Source of the DNA: Halorarum halophilum
GTDB taxonomy: Archaea > Halobacteriota > Halobacteria > Halobacteriales > Haloferacaceae
DNA length: 64,000 bases
Direction: 5' to 3'
Assembly (NCBI RefSeq): GCF_013401515.1
Contig: NZ_CP058532.1
Location: 1-64,000 of the forward strand
Shown here: positions 40,965 to 48,876 of the stretch, piece by piece
How positions within the stretch are numbered: the stretch's first letter is position 1
How the letters are laid out: each line of letters starts with the position of its first letter
The notes under the pieces: generated by a model
What the model was told of the DNA's origin: nothing
The model's database searches: none
Seen by the model: only the letters and a program-made list of their open reading frames with translations
Translations under genes and position numbers: made by a program

Positions 40965-41488
40965 CTGACGAGTTCAGCTTCGCCGATGTTGTTCCCCGAG
41001 ACCGGGACTTGTATACGTCGACCGACCACCTGATGAAACGCGTCCGGATGAACGGACGGTTCATCACCGAGGAGCTGGTTCGCGACCTGATCGCGACGGG
41101 CGACATCTGTGGGAACCGACCCGGGAAGGGCGGCTGGGTGTTCGAGAAGCAGTACGACGGCGTACAGTTCAAGCTGATCTGTGACATCGGCGCGGACCTC
41201 GAACCGCGCATCGTCACTGGCGTCTCCGAGATCGTCGACCGGGATGAGGCTCTCGGCTCCGACCGCTGGAACGAATCGACGGTCCATCAGGTCGAGCTCC
41301 GAACGGCGCTCAGTCGAGACGCCCACGAGGTCGCACCAGAACGGATGCTCGAGCTCGAATCGCTCACGCCGATCGACGTGAAGGGCCACCGGGTGATCAC
41401 GGACGACGCGTGGGATTACGTCGAGTGCGTCGACTGTGGAATGCGGACCCGGTCGAAGGCCGACCTCTCGTCGACCGCCTGCAACTGA
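40961..41488 (+). CDS. Unknown protein with C-terminal Cys cluster
   Basis: 175 residues, ATGA overlap. Mixed alpha/beta; final 20 residues have CVDCGMRTRSKADLSSTAC, a possible zinc site. No family recognised. Confidence 0.55.
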   Translation: MTDEFSFADVVPRDRDLYTSTDHLMKRVRMNGRFITEELVRDLIATGDICGNRPGKGGWVFEKQYDGVQFKLICDIGADLEPRIVTGVSEIVDRDEALGSDRWNESTVHQVELRTALSRDAHEVAPERMLELESLTPIDVKGHRVITDDAWDYVECVDCGMRTRSKADLSSTACN

Positions 41489-41496
41489 CCCCACCC

Positions 41497-42198
41497 ATGC
41501 CTCGACAATTATACACGGCGAGTGGCCACGCTGACTCGTGCGACTGTCCGATCCATCGCGACGGGACGGCGCCGACGGTCCCGCTCGGAATCGAGTTCGC
41601 CGACCGGGTGACCATCACGGAGATCGACCGAGAGACGGCGCTCGGCGTTTACCAGGCGCACCACTCGTACTGCAAAGACGTCGCCCAGACGAACATCGCC
41701 CACCACGGGATCGAGTTCGACGGCCACCTGGTCGGCGCCGTCACCTGGCGCCAGCCCCTCCTGAACGAGCTCCGCCTGTGGACGCTCCCCGGCGGTGGGC
41801 TCACTCGTAACTCCGAATTGGGCGTGGACACGTTCAAGATCAGTGGCGGCCAGATCGCGGAAGCGAATCGGATCTGTATCGGCGTGCCGACGCGGAACCT
41901 CGCATCGTGCGGGTTCGCCAAGTCGATGGACCGATTCGTCGACGAGCACGTCGGCCGGCTCGATCTCGAGTGGTTGCTGACGTTCATCCGGGTCGATCAC
42001 GTCGGGTCGATGCTCCGAGCACTGCTCGATCGGGACTGGGAGCTCGTCGGGATCAGCGAACCGAAGGAACCGGGCAACCGACCGACCCGTGAAATCCATT
42101 CGTGGGCGAAACACCGGTGGTTGTGTCCGCTAATCGACTACCAGTCGAAATTCCAGTCACACCAAGCGCCTCTCGTACGGGCTGACGGGGGTCTATGA
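41497..42198 (+). CDS. Mom-like/GNAT-fold protein (tentative)
   Basis: 233 residues from ATG 41497. The central region GHLVGAVTWRQPLLNELRLW, EANRICIGVPTRNLASCGFAKSM and LEWLLTFIRVDHVGSMLRALLDRDW follows the GNAT pattern (strand, helix after R-x-x-x-G/A, strand, helix) seen in phage Mom DNA-modification proteins and their relatives, where N-A-S and the 'DxxxGH/GSM' step recur. If correct it modifies adenine in viral DNA to block restriction. A generic acetyltransferase is the alternative. Last gene of its operon. Confidence 0.45.
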   Translation: MPRQLYTASGHADSCDCPIHRDGTAPTVPLGIEFADRVTITEIDRETALGVYQAHHSYCKDVAQTNIAHHGIEFDGHLVGAVTWRQPLLNELRLWTLPGGGLTRNSELGVDTFKISGGQIAEANRICIGVPTRNLASCGFAKSMDRFVDEHVGRLDLEWLLTFIRVDHVGSMLRALLDRDWELVGISEPKEPGNRPTREIHSWAKHRWLCPLIDYQSKFQSHQAPLVRADGGL

Positions 42199-42415
42199 GC
42201 CTTCTATCGCCCGATTTCGAGGGTTTCGGGGGCCAGTTTTTCACCAACCCCGTCCAGGGCCATCTTCGGGCCTTTTCCCCTACCCTCTACGGGCCCAACA
42301 TGCCCCTCCGCGAGGAGCAATTTACTGATACCTCACTCGCACATGCCACCACCGGCGTTGGGTTAGAACTTGTGGAGAAAGTGGTATATATTCAGAGCAC
42401 GACTTGTCAATTAAG
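42199..42415 (+). other. Intergenic region with dispersed repeats and promoter
   Basis: Contains a GGTTTCGGGGGCC box, a GCCATG-like/CCCCTACCCTC element (42251-42292), RTGCCACCA (42343-42351) and a class I promoter variant (42377-42389). Same order of parts as 12242-12486. Confidence 0.55.
42377..42389 (+). promoter_or_regulatory. Class I promoter variant GAAAGTGGTATAT
   Basis: Ends 26 bases before ATG 42416, which sets that start rather than the upstream in-frame TTG at 42404. Confidence 0.7.
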
Positions 42416-43258
42416 ATGGGCGTGTCGTACGACGTGTCGGAACGAGGGAGGATTCAGCCGCCGATGGAGCTGATCCGTAAAACGAACGCCTACTTCACCG
42501 AGGATGGTGACGGGCTTCGCGTCTACGAACACCCCGAGACAGGACAGGAGCTGTTTTCTGTGACGTCAGTCCAGACGGTCGTGAACGAGGACGCCGCGGC
42601 GCTGGTGGCATGGCGTCGACGCGATCCAAAATGGGCCGACTACTGGACGCGCTACACGCAGATCCGCGGCACCCTGATCCACGAGCAACTGCTGGGCAAG
42701 TTCGCCGACAGACCGATGCCTGGATACGACCTTCCATCCGAGATCGACAAGGAGGCGATCATCGCCGACGACGGCGAGGAGAACCACATGATCAGCGCGA
42801 AAGACTTCGTGAAGATCGAGGAGGACGTCGAACGGGCGAAGAACATGTGGGCGAAGATCTGGTCCTCAGAGGGCTACTCGTTCGGCGACGTGCAGGGTGT
42901 CGAGGTGAAGGTGTGGCGACCGGACTACGGATACGCCGGAACGTTCGACTTGCTGATGCGGCTCAACGGGAAGCTCACACTGTGCGACTTGAAGACGAGC
43001 AAGGCGTACCGGCCCAAGTACGCCGAACAGTTGGCCGCCTACTGGGACGCCGCCGAGGAGATGTACGACCTGGAGATCGAGCAGGCGTGCGTCTTCCGGC
43101 TGTGTCCCGACCAGCGACACAACCCGTTCCTGAAACCCGAGCTCCACTTCGTCCCTGACGAACGCGAGGAGTGGCGAGCGAAGTGTACTAAGTTCCTCAC
43201 GGAATACCTCCCGAACTTAGACACGTCTGGCGATCCTGAAGCTGACGAAGTGCAATAG
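42416..43258 (+). CDS. PD-(D/E)XK nuclease (RecB/Cas4-like)
   Basis: 280 residues. Core motif: Y-A-G-T-F-D-L-L (D near residue 178), then K-x-x-L-x-D-L-K-T-S (D/LK near 191-194) and the helix YAEQLAAYWDAAEEMY with the conserved Q and Y of RecB nucleases. An upstream RGTLIHEQLLG supplies the H of motif I. Lacks the Cys residues of Cas4 Fe-S enzymes. Likely a 5'-3' exonuclease working with the recombinase, or a degrader of host DNA. Leaderless behind a class I promoter. Confidence 0.82.
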   Translation: MGVSYDVSERGRIQPPMELIRKTNAYFTEDGDGLRVYEHPETGQELFSVTSVQTVVNEDAAALVAWRRRDPKWADYWTRYTQIRGTLIHEQLLGKFADRPMPGYDLPSEIDKEAIIADDGEENHMISAKDFVKIEEDVERAKNMWAKIWSSEGYSFGDVQGVEVKVWRPDYGYAGTFDLLMRLNGKLTLCDLKTSKAYRPKYAEQLAAYWDAAEEMYDLEIEQACVFRLCPDQRHNPFLKPELHFVPDEREEWRAKCTKFLTEYLPNLDTSGDPEADEVQ

Positions 43259-43550
43259 GGCGGCTACTATGTGTTCGTTCGATTACAGTGACAAAGACCC
43301 GGAAGGTTAATATGTTCTTCATCCGTAGGTTAGCGTGACGCTACACGACAGGCGTCACACCTCCCCAGACACCCGGGTGGGACCCGCTACCCAGTCAGGT
43401 CGTTCCCCCACTCGGACCTTCCCACTTGCTGAGCAGTAGTCTTCAAAACTGTGAGACTGCGGTCCGGTCGGACGTGACAGATAGGTTTATGTTCTGATGG
43501 CGTCAACTTGGTATGCCGCCCCGTGGAACGGGCGTCGATTAGAGCCTGAC
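43259..43550 (+). other. Structured leader/non-coding region before dcd
   Basis: 292 bases without a gene. A promoter-like GGAAGGTTAATATG (43303-43316) is followed by a perfect stem GTGACGC (43335-43341)/GCGTCAC (43352-43358) and by AGTCT (43438-43442)/AGACT (43454-43458), then a second promoter GATAGGTTTATG (43480-43491). The first promoter could make a small RNA or a long leader. Confidence 0.45.
43517..43534 (+). promoter_or_regulatory. UGGAA-loop leader hairpin F
   Basis: CGCCCCG pairs with CGGGCG (one bulged C) around loop TGGAA (43524-43528), 16 bases before the dcd ATG and at the predicted 5' end of the mRNA. Confidence 0.6.
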
Positions 43551-44120
43551 ATGATTCTGTCTGATCGGGACATCAAAGCGGAGATCGAGCGCGGGAATCT
43601 CGTTGTTACCCCGCTCGACGATACTGACCTCCAGATACAACCCGCGAGTGTCGACGTTCGGCTCGGCGACGAGATCATCGAGTTCGACGATCGGGACGAA
43701 CCGCTCAACCCGCACGAAGTCGACCCGGAGGACGTCACGACTCGAATCCCGTTCGAGACCTACGTGATCGAGCCTGGAGAGTTCGTCCTCATGACCACCT
43801 ACGAGTACGTCGGCATCCCGGACGAGCTGATCGGCTTCGTCGAAGGACGGTCGTCCTGGGGGCGATGGGGAATCAAAGTCCACAGCACGGCCGGGCTGAT
43901 CGATCCCGGCTACAAGGGAATGGTCACGCTCGAGGTCTCGAACGAGGGGAAGATCCCGATCGTGCTGACGGCCGGCGACCGGATCGCACAGCTCACGTTC
44001 CAGCGCCTCACGAGTCCGTGCGAACGGCCGTATGGAGAAGAGCGCGGATCGAAGTACCAGAACCAGGCTGGGCCACAGGTGTCTCGACTCGACCGTGAAA
44101 ATACAGCGACGAGCGATTAG
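43551..44120 (+). CDS. dcd: dCTP deaminase (Dcd/DUT family)
   Basis: 189 residues from ATG 43551, where MILSDRDIKAEIERGNLVV matches the usual archaeal Dcd N-terminus; the longer in-frame ORF from 43497 only translates the leader hairpin. Family motifs: SVDVRLGDEI, the active-site VEGRSSWGRWGI (about 96-107), HSTAGLIDPGYKGMVTLE and AGDRIAQLTF. Makes dUMP/dUTP for dTTP synthesis; archaeal members are often bifunctional deaminase-dUTPases. Stop overlaps the convergent gene at 44117. Confidence 0.9.
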   Translation: MILSDRDIKAEIERGNLVVTPLDDTDLQIQPASVDVRLGDEIIEFDDRDEPLNPHEVDPEDVTTRIPFETYVIEPGEFVLMTTYEYVGIPDELIGFVEGRSSWGRWGIKVHSTAGLIDPGYKGMVTLEVSNEGKIPIVLTAGDRIAQLTFQRLTSPCERPYGEERGSKYQNQAGPQVSRLDRENTATSD

Positions 44121-44638
44121 CTGTCGAACGACTGGAGGGCCTCGCCGAGCTGTTCTTGTCCCTCCTTGACGTCGATCTCTTCGTCGACGAACGTCTCGAC
44201 CGCTTTCTCCGCGTGGTACTGTTCGAACTGGTGGGTCTCGATCACGACCTTCCCGTTGAACGCACCGGAGATCCGCGACGGGATCGGCATCGTGTGATTG
44301 AGCTGGAGATACTCGACGTCGTTGTAGTCGTAGTCACCGTTCGTATCGATGCGTGACTCGAACATGGCGACTCCAGTGCGACGGAGCTCGACAGGGTAGC
44401 CTCGGTAGAGGTACCGAATCGTGTTCTCGTCGACCTGCTCGGCCCACTCGTAGTCCTCGGCCTCTCCCTCGAACGACCACCACTCAGGGACTTCGGCGCC
44501 CTCGTGGAAGTCGTCGGGACCGACGAACTCGCGGTCGAGGAACTCCTCTTTCGTCTCGTAGTTGTCGGCGACATCTTCCCACCTGAGTTCATTTGAGGAG
44601 GGCGCGTCGTCTGCTACTTCCGGGGATTCTTCTCCCAT
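44117..44638 (-). CDS. Unknown acidic protein
   Basis: 173 residues, convergent with dcd and overlapping it by 4 bases. Strongly acidic with aromatic phrases (VPEWWSFEGEAEDYEW, NTIRYLYRGYPVELRR). A TATA-like TTATACTT on the minus strand lies about 28 bases before the ATG. No family recognised. Confidence 0.6.
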   Translation of the reverse strand: MGEESPEVADDAPSSNELRWEDVADNYETKEEFLDREFVGPDDFHEGAEVPEWWSFEGEAEDYEWAEQVDENTIRYLYRGYPVELRRTGVAMFESRIDTNGDYDYNDVEYLQLNHTMPIPSRISGAFNGKVVIETHQFEQYHAEKAVETFVDEEIDVKEGQEQLGEALQSFDS

Positions 44639-44742
44639 ACATGATATATGAAGCTATCTGAAAGTATAAGACACCGGATAGCAGAAGCTGATGCCGGTAG
44701 AATTAGCGAGCTGACATAACCGCGGTGTTCAGAAAAAAGGGG

Positions 44743-45033
44743 TTACGCGGGGATGTTACTTTGTTCGAGGTACTGATCTTGCCATTCACTGCGAGCCTCG
44801 ATCTCGCGCCGACCACGCTTTGTGATCTTGTACTCGTTCGTTCTGCGATCACGTTCGCTCTTCTCAACGAGTCCCTTCTCAACGAGGGTATCGAGATTTG
44901 GGTATAGACGGCCGTGATGGATTTCTTTCTCGTAGTATCCTTCGAGCTCGTCTTTGATCGCGAGTCCATGCGGCTCCTCCAGTCCAGCAGTGACGTACAG
45001 CAGGTCACGCTGGAACCCAGTCAGGTCGTACAT
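44743..45033 (-). CDS. PadR-family winged-helix regulator, haloarchaeal type
   Basis: 96 residues taking the ATG at 45033 (three codons upstream, 45042, is also possible). MYDLTGFQRDLLYVTAG and AIKDELEGYYEKEIHHGRLYPNLDTL are nearly the consensus of small chromosomal haloarchaeal PadR proteins, much closer to host proteins than its paralog at 17400. Suggests recent acquisition from a host. Divergent from the HAD gene at 45163. Confidence 0.88.
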   Translation of the reverse strand: MYDLTGFQRDLLYVTAGLEEPHGLAIKDELEGYYEKEIHHGRLYPNLDTLVEKGLVEKSERDRRTNEYKITKRGRREIEARSEWQDQYLEQSNIPA

Positions 45034-45162
45034 TGTGACCATTTGTGTTTTAGCGCCTGGTCATGTTAAGGGTTCCGATATGTTCGATAAGCTTAAGAGA
45101 AATAACCCAGCCCCGTCGCTGTGTGCGGAATGGTTATTATATACGATCGGGTATGGGAGAAC

Positions 45163-45738
45163 ATGGTAAGTGACAAAAAAATAGCACTCGACATCGAAGG
45201 CGTCTGTGCAGATACGCACGCCGCCGCGATCGAACGATGCGAGCTGATCGACGACGTTCCCGATCAGTACGACTTCGCCTCCCCCGACCAGCTCGACGAG
45301 TACCTCGACGTGAGTGCCACCATCTGGGAGCACGAACCAGAGATCGTCCCGCCGTGCGACCCGGATATCGCTGACCACGTCAACATGCTTCGCGAGAGCC
45401 ACACAGTCGAGGTTCTCACGAACCGGTACGGCGTCGACGACCAGGTCCAGCAGTGGCTGAACAAGTACGGGATCGACGTCGACGGGTTCCAGGCCAATCC
45501 GCCGACGACGAAGAAGGAAGGGTTCGAGAAGAGCAACACGTACCCGAACGGGTTCGACTACTTCATCGACGACAATCCGAAGCTCGCGTTCAAAGTCGAG
45601 CGCCTGTTCCTCGTCGACCAGTCGTGGAACCAGAACGTCGACGACGACGATGAGCAGGTGATCCGCGTGGGAGACCGTGGTGCTGGTGCCCTGATCGAGG
45701 TCGTGAACGATCTGTACGCCGGCCCCGTTCGCGAATAG
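45163..45738 (+). CDS. HAD-superfamily phosphatase (5'-nucleotidase-like)
   Basis: 191 residues from ATG 45163, 28 bases after TTATTATATACG (leaderless). HAD motifs: IALDIEGVCADTH (motif I D-x-E, so the usual second Asp is Glu), VLTNRYG (motif II Thr) and FIDDNPKLA (motif IV D-D). This pattern is common in NT5C-like nucleotidases and uncharacterised phage HAD proteins. The D-x-E variation could reduce phosphatase activity. Confidence 0.7.
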   Translation: MVSDKKIALDIEGVCADTHAAAIERCELIDDVPDQYDFASPDQLDEYLDVSATIWEHEPEIVPPCDPDIADHVNMLRESHTVEVLTNRYGVDDQVQQWLNKYGIDVDGFQANPPTTKKEGFEKSNTYPNGFDYFIDDNPKLAFKVERLFLVDQSWNQNVDDDDEQVIRVGDRGAGALIEVVNDLYAGPVRE

Positions 45739-45802
45739 CAACGTATCAGTATTCCAGAAAGGGCAAATGCTATTACCTGGTAGTGCTAACTACCTGTTAG
45801 GT

Positions 45803-46051
45803 ATGTCCGTTGTCACGTACAAGAACGCCGGGTTCAAAGAGAGAGTCGAGGAGCTGTGCGAGGCGATCGCGGAGGACCCGCAGCGATCCGTGTACGTGAA
45901 GCCGCGGACGATGAAGAAGGCCATGCGCGAGGACTTCCCCGAGATGACCGACGGCCAACTGGGGAACAATATCGGACGAGTGCTGCGCGAGCTCGACTAC
46001 GCTGAGCGATGGGGCGGCGAGACGTACATGCTACTGGTCGATCGAATGTGA
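45803..46051 (+). CDS. Small winged-helix-like protein
   Basis: 82 residues from ATG 45803. Helix (FKERVEELCEAIAED), helix (RTMKKAMREDFP), helix (LGNNIGRVLRELDYAERWG) then strands, the order of a winged helix. The leader contains competing stems GGTAG/CTACC and CTAAC/GTTAG. Possibly a regulator. Confidence 0.55.
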   Translation: MSVVTYKNAGFKERVEELCEAIAEDPQRSVYVKPRTMKKAMREDFPEMTDGQLGNNIGRVLRELDYAERWGGETYMLLVDRM

Positions 46052-46057
46052 CGCCTG

Positions 46058-46089
46058 CATGTACGGACGCGTATGTACGTACGTACGCC
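46058..46089. repeat. TACG-rich tract, copy 4
   Basis: catgtacggacgcgtatgta followed by cgtacgtacgcc, 15-20 bp upstream of the first tRNA-cluster promoter. Confidence 0.6.
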
Positions 46090-46105
46090 TGTTCTGACCT
46101 ATAGT

Positions 46106-46122
46106 GACAGAAACATTTATCA
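46106..46122 (+). promoter_or_regulatory. Promoter of tRNA cluster 1
   Basis: ACAGAAACATTTATCAC: BRE ACAGAAAC and TATA TTTATC, about 110 bases before tRNA-Phe. Confidence 0.55.
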
Positions 46123-46224
46123 CTGTCAACCGTCTCTTTCAGGATACCCACATGATCCCGATCTCCGGCACGTTGGGTTCGCTATCGTCTCGCCTTAGTT
46201 CATTTTAAGGCGATAGTGGAGAGT

Positions 46225-46297
46225 GCCGGGGTAGCTTAACTGGGAAAGCACGGGACTGAAGATCTCGCGTTGCTGGTTCGAGTCCGGCCCCACGGCA
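46225..46297 (+). tRNA. tRNA-Phe(GAA), imperfect acceptor stem
   Basis: D, anticodon (loop CTGAAGA) and T arms are intact. The acceptor GCCGGGG pairs with CCACGGC only if one base (46289) is bulged and one G-A mismatch allowed. CCA not encoded. Confidence 0.7.
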
Positions 46298-46330
46298 TCC
46301 GAAACTTTCGCTGACGAGCAAGATCAATAC

Positions 46331-46417
46331 GGGCCCGTGGGAGAGTGGCCGATTCCAACAGTCTCAGGAACTGTGCCGTAGGGCTAAACATCGCTGGTTC
46401 GAATCCAGCCGGGTCCA
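46331..46417 (+). tRNA. tRNA-Leu(CAG)
   Basis: Class II. Acceptor GGGCCCG/CGGGTCC, anticodon stem ACAGT/ACTGT with loop CTCAGGA, long variable arm, T loop TTCGAAT. Confidence 0.88.
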
Positions 46418-46430
46418 TCCGGAGGTGAAC

Positions 46431-46532
46431 ATGACCGATCAGATCCGTCACGATCTCCAGTCTGTGTGGGCGAGGGGCCCACAAACTGTAGATGATGACA
46501 CGAAATTCAGTGATAATATCAGTCGGGATTAA
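46431..46532 (+). CDS. Small protein within tRNA cluster, 33 residues
   Basis: ATG preceded by a full Shine-Dalgarno GGAGGTGA (46421-46428). Sequence begins MTDQIRHDLQSVWARG. Unknown; the strong ribosome site is the main support. Confidence 0.5.
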   Translation: MTDQIRHDLQSVWARGPQTVDDDTKFSDNISRD

Positions 46533-46543
46533 GTAGTACGCAT

Positions 46544-46648
46544 ATGACGGCGCAACCGAGGGACGAAGGAACCAGTGATGCTGACTGGGCATCTGGGGAG
46601 GTGCTCTTCCACTGGTCCAGCGTCTCTCACCCCACTCTGGGAGGGTAA
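46544..46648 (+). CDS. Possible small protein, 34 residues
   Basis: ATG 46544 to TAA; acidic start (MTAQPRDEGTSDADW). No promoter or ribosome site of note. Confidence 0.35.
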   Translation: MTAQPRDEGTSDADWASGEVLFHWSSVSHPTLGG

Positions 46649-46725
46649 CTGCGCGGTCCCGCATACTACTCGACTCGACATGCCACCAAAAGCGTCGGCC
46701 ATGGACGCACACTGAAAGTAAAGAT

Positions 46726-46813
46726 GCCGTGACAAGGGGACCGGTGACCCTCACCGAGCTGCTACCTCGGCTCCGCTGTCATGCGATTTCCAGTTCGAAT
46801 CTGGATCACGGCG
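46726..46813 (+). tRNA. tRNA-Ser(GCT)
   Basis: Class II. Acceptor GCCGTGA/TCACGGC, anticodon stem CCGAG/CTCGG with loop CTGCTAC, T loop TTCGAAT. Confidence 0.88.
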
Positions 46814-46874
46814 TACGGCCCACACGGGTCGTCCGTAGGATGCGTGTCCTACGGGAAGCACGCACCACACGTAT

Positions 46875-46959
46875 GCCGAGGCACGGGGACAGGCGACCCT
46901 ACCGGTCTTGAAAACCGTCGTCCCGCAAGGGCTTGGGAGTTCGACTCTCTCCCTCGGCG
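46875..46959 (+). tRNA. tRNA-Ser(TGA)
   Basis: Class II. Acceptor GCCGAGG/CCTCGGC, anticodon loop CTTGAAA, variable arm, T loop TTCGACT. Confidence 0.87.
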
Positions 46960-46961
46960 CT

Positions 46962-47009
46962 GTCTCAAAACAGGCAACGGTTATATAAAACAGTTGCCGA
47001 AAATGAGAC
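46962..47009. promoter_or_regulatory. Two-part stem-loop with TATA box between Ser tRNAs
   Basis: GTCTCA...TGAGAC encloses GGCAAC...GTTGCC, whose loop holds GGTTATATAAAACA, a likely promoter for the next two tRNAs. Confidence 0.5.
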
Positions 47010-47014
47010 ATTTG

Positions 47015-47102
47015 GCCGTCGTTACCGTAGTCTGGCCAACGGACCTCGTTGGAGACGAGGAGGGCTTTCGGGTCTTCGCCGGTTCGAATCCGGCCGACGG
47101 CG
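47015..47102 (+). tRNA. tRNA-Ser(GGA)
   Basis: Class II. Acceptor GCCGTCG/CGACGGC, anticodon stem CCTCG/CGAGG with loop TTGGAGA, T loop TTCGAAT. Confidence 0.88.
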
Positions 47103-47105
47103 CTC

Positions 47106-47196
47106 ACCACCGTGGCGAAGTGGCTGAACGCGCCCGTCTTAAAATCGGGTATGCTCCGAGGGAGCTCGATCGCGGGTTCGAATCCCGCCGGTGGTA
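47106..47196 (+). tRNA. tRNA-Leu(TAA)
   Basis: Class II. Acceptor ACCACCG/CGGTGGT, anticodon loop CTTAAAA (last stem pair T-T), variable arm, T loop TTCGAAT. Only 3 bases from tRNA-Ser(GGA). Confidence 0.86.
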
Positions 47197-47530
47197 CTCT
47201 AACAGGAAAAGAATAGGCGTGAACCAGCGTGGGATTATAAATATGCAATTGTATCGACATAGTTATATCTCAACAAAGATAAATAGAAAATCAGCCACCG
47301 TGCAATGCGGCTGAAACAGGAGCGCACATCTCCCCAGAGTGGGATGCGAAACAGAAACCCAGCCTCCAGATTCGGCTGCTACTGGGTGCCCAGTGGCGTA
47401 CAAAGCCTCCCCACGGTTTTCGAAGTGGACGTTCGACGTTCGTGCTGGCATGAGTCTGAGCACGGGTCGTCCTCGAGGGATATGACAGATACAAGAAACA
47501 CTTAATATCGTATCATGTCTACTTTTAGAT
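47197..47530 (+). other. AT-rich intergenic region and promoter
   Basis: 334 bases without a gene or tRNA. The first 100 bases are markedly AT rich (gggattataaatatgcaatt onwards), the next 150 GC-normal and unassigned. Ends with a class II promoter AAGAAACACTTAATATC (47493-47508), 22 bases before ATG 47531. Confidence 0.5.
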
Positions 47531-47821
47531 ATGGCACCTCCCCAGGACGGCTACGTTCACGACAGCGGCGGCGTCTACCAGGGTCCAGACGGCGGTCGAT
47601 GGATGGACCGCGACGTCATCATCGCGTTGCAGGTAGAAGATGGAGACGACCCGATCCAGGCTGAGAAGGCACTCGACGAGCTCATCGCGAACGGGACGCT
47701 CCGAGAGGACGATTCCGGACAGTACGTGCAGATGGAGACGACGTTCGCGGCGTTCAAGAACACCGTCCAGCTCATGGGCGCGGCGAAGATCGACTCGATC
47801 AAGAACCGTCTCGCCCGCTAA
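47531..47821 (+). CDS. Unknown protein, winged-helix-like
   Basis: 96 residues, leaderless behind AGAAACACTTAATATC. RDVIIALQVEDGDDPIQAEKALDELIANGTLRED has the helix-helix-wing rhythm of a winged helix. Followed directly by the next gene (TAATG). Confidence 0.55.
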   Translation: MAPPQDGYVHDSGGVYQGPDGGRWMDRDVIIALQVEDGDDPIQAEKALDELIANGTLREDDSGQYVQMETTFAAFKNTVQLMGAAKIDSIKNRLAR

Positions 47822-48246
47822 TGAGCTTCTCCGATCTCCCGGACGCTGCGCGAGAGGAAATGATCGAAGAGATGGAGCGGACGGAGACCGGCGTCTTCTT
47901 CGGCCCGTTCGATCCGCCTGAGTATTGCGACTTCGAGTACGGTGGGATCGAGACGCTCTGTGGCGACGATGCGACGCACAAGCTCACGTTCGAGCTCGAC
48001 GATGTGACTGATGAACTCGTTCGGTGTGATGAACACGGCTTCCCCTGGGTCGTCCGGACCCGGCGAGAACAGCAGCTTGGCCACCCGCTCTGTCAGGTCT
48101 GTCAGCACCGGGAGTTCACGGGGTTCATCAGCCCGAACGACCCCGTCGGGACGGCGAAGATGCTGTACAAGGACGGCGAAGAGCGGGAAACGTACGTGTG
48201 CGAGGAGTGCGCTGACGAGTACGATTTGGACCTCGACCCGCTATGA
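47821..48246 (+). CDS. Unknown zinc-ribbon protein
   Basis: 141 residues. Cys pairs CQVC and CEEC about 40 residues apart near the C-terminus, plus earlier C and CDEHGF. Acidic. ATGA-coupled to the next gene. Confidence 0.6.
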   Translation: MSFSDLPDAAREEMIEEMERTETGVFFGPFDPPEYCDFEYGGIETLCGDDATHKLTFELDDVTDELVRCDEHGFPWVVRTRREQQLGHPLCQVCQHREFTGFISPNDPVGTAKMLYKDGEERETYVCEECADEYDLDLDPL

Positions 48247-48440
48247 GAGTCCGGATTCCGGATGATCCGGAGGAGGCGTACAAGAGGTACCGGGATGATC
48301 CGTTGTTTTGGGAGCTCGTGAACACGGTCGCTCAGTTGGAGGACGGCATCGAAGAGGTCGACATCCTCGAGGGAGTCCACGCCCGCGTGTACGACGTTCC
48401 CGATGAATTGCTCGGGATCAGCGAGAGACGTATCCCTTGA
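48243..48440 (+). CDS. Small protein, 65 residues
   Basis: Charged, helical (DPEEAYKRYRDDPLFWELVNT). Convergent with, and overlapping by 23 bases, the minus gene at 48418. Unknown. Confidence 0.55.
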   Translation: MRVRIPDDPEEAYKRYRDDPLFWELVNTVAQLEDGIEEVDILEGVHARVYDVPDELLGISERRIP

Positions 48441-48846
48441 ATCGGCCGCTGTAGCTGATGTCGCCCTGGTTCTGAAGATCCTGGAGGACGTCGTCGACGA
48501 TCGTCTCCAGGTCGGCGGTGATCACGTCGACGAGCTCGTCCCAGTCGAGGGAGTCGTTGTTTTCGAGCGCGGTCGTGATTCGTGCTTCGAGATCGAGCAC
48601 GTGGTCGTCAGTCGCCGGTTGCGCGGTGAGGTCGAGGTCGCGACGGCCAGCCTGGACCATACAGCGGATGAACTCGCTGCGGTTCATGTCGAGCCGATCG
48701 GCGTGGTCGACCCACTCGGTCTTCTGGTAGGCGGGGAGGTAGACTTTCATCGACTCGCGGGATTGGTCGACGTCGGGGTCGTCCCCCTGGGGGTGGGCGT
48801 CCATGGGGCGGTCGTCTCGGGCGGGCCTCTTAGCTGTTGGTGACAC
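48418..48846 (-). CDS. DUF5805 haloarchaeal protein
   Basis: 142 residues (start could also be the internal Met at 48804). KVYLPAYQKTEWVDHADRLDMNRSEFIRCMVQAGRRDLD and the ending QNQGDISYSGRFKGYVSR match the DUF5805 family, found next to integrases and in plasmids of haloarchaea. The first half is a ribbon-helix-helix-like DNA-binding unit. Marks the edge of the plasmid-like cassette. Confidence 0.75.
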   Translation of the reverse strand: MSPTAKRPARDDRPMDAHPQGDDPDVDQSRESMKVYLPAYQKTEWVDHADRLDMNRSEFIRCMVQAGRRDLDLTAQPATDDHVLDLEARITTALENNDSLDWDELVDVITADLETIVDDVLQDLQNQGDISYSGRFKGYVSR

Positions 48847-48876
48847 GAGTGAGTATTAGAGACATAAGCCGCGCTG

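Noticed and set aside
43430-43480. Possible tRNA-Sec (a TCA within a hairpin loop)
   Set aside because: No acceptor stem, D arm or TTCGA-type T loop.
43497-43550. Longer start for dCTP deaminase (and 18469 for primase, 42404 for the nuclease, 50115 for Orc1)
   Set aside because: The extensions translate leader hairpins, promoter sequence or ORB repeats, and promoter spacing fits the downstream ATG.
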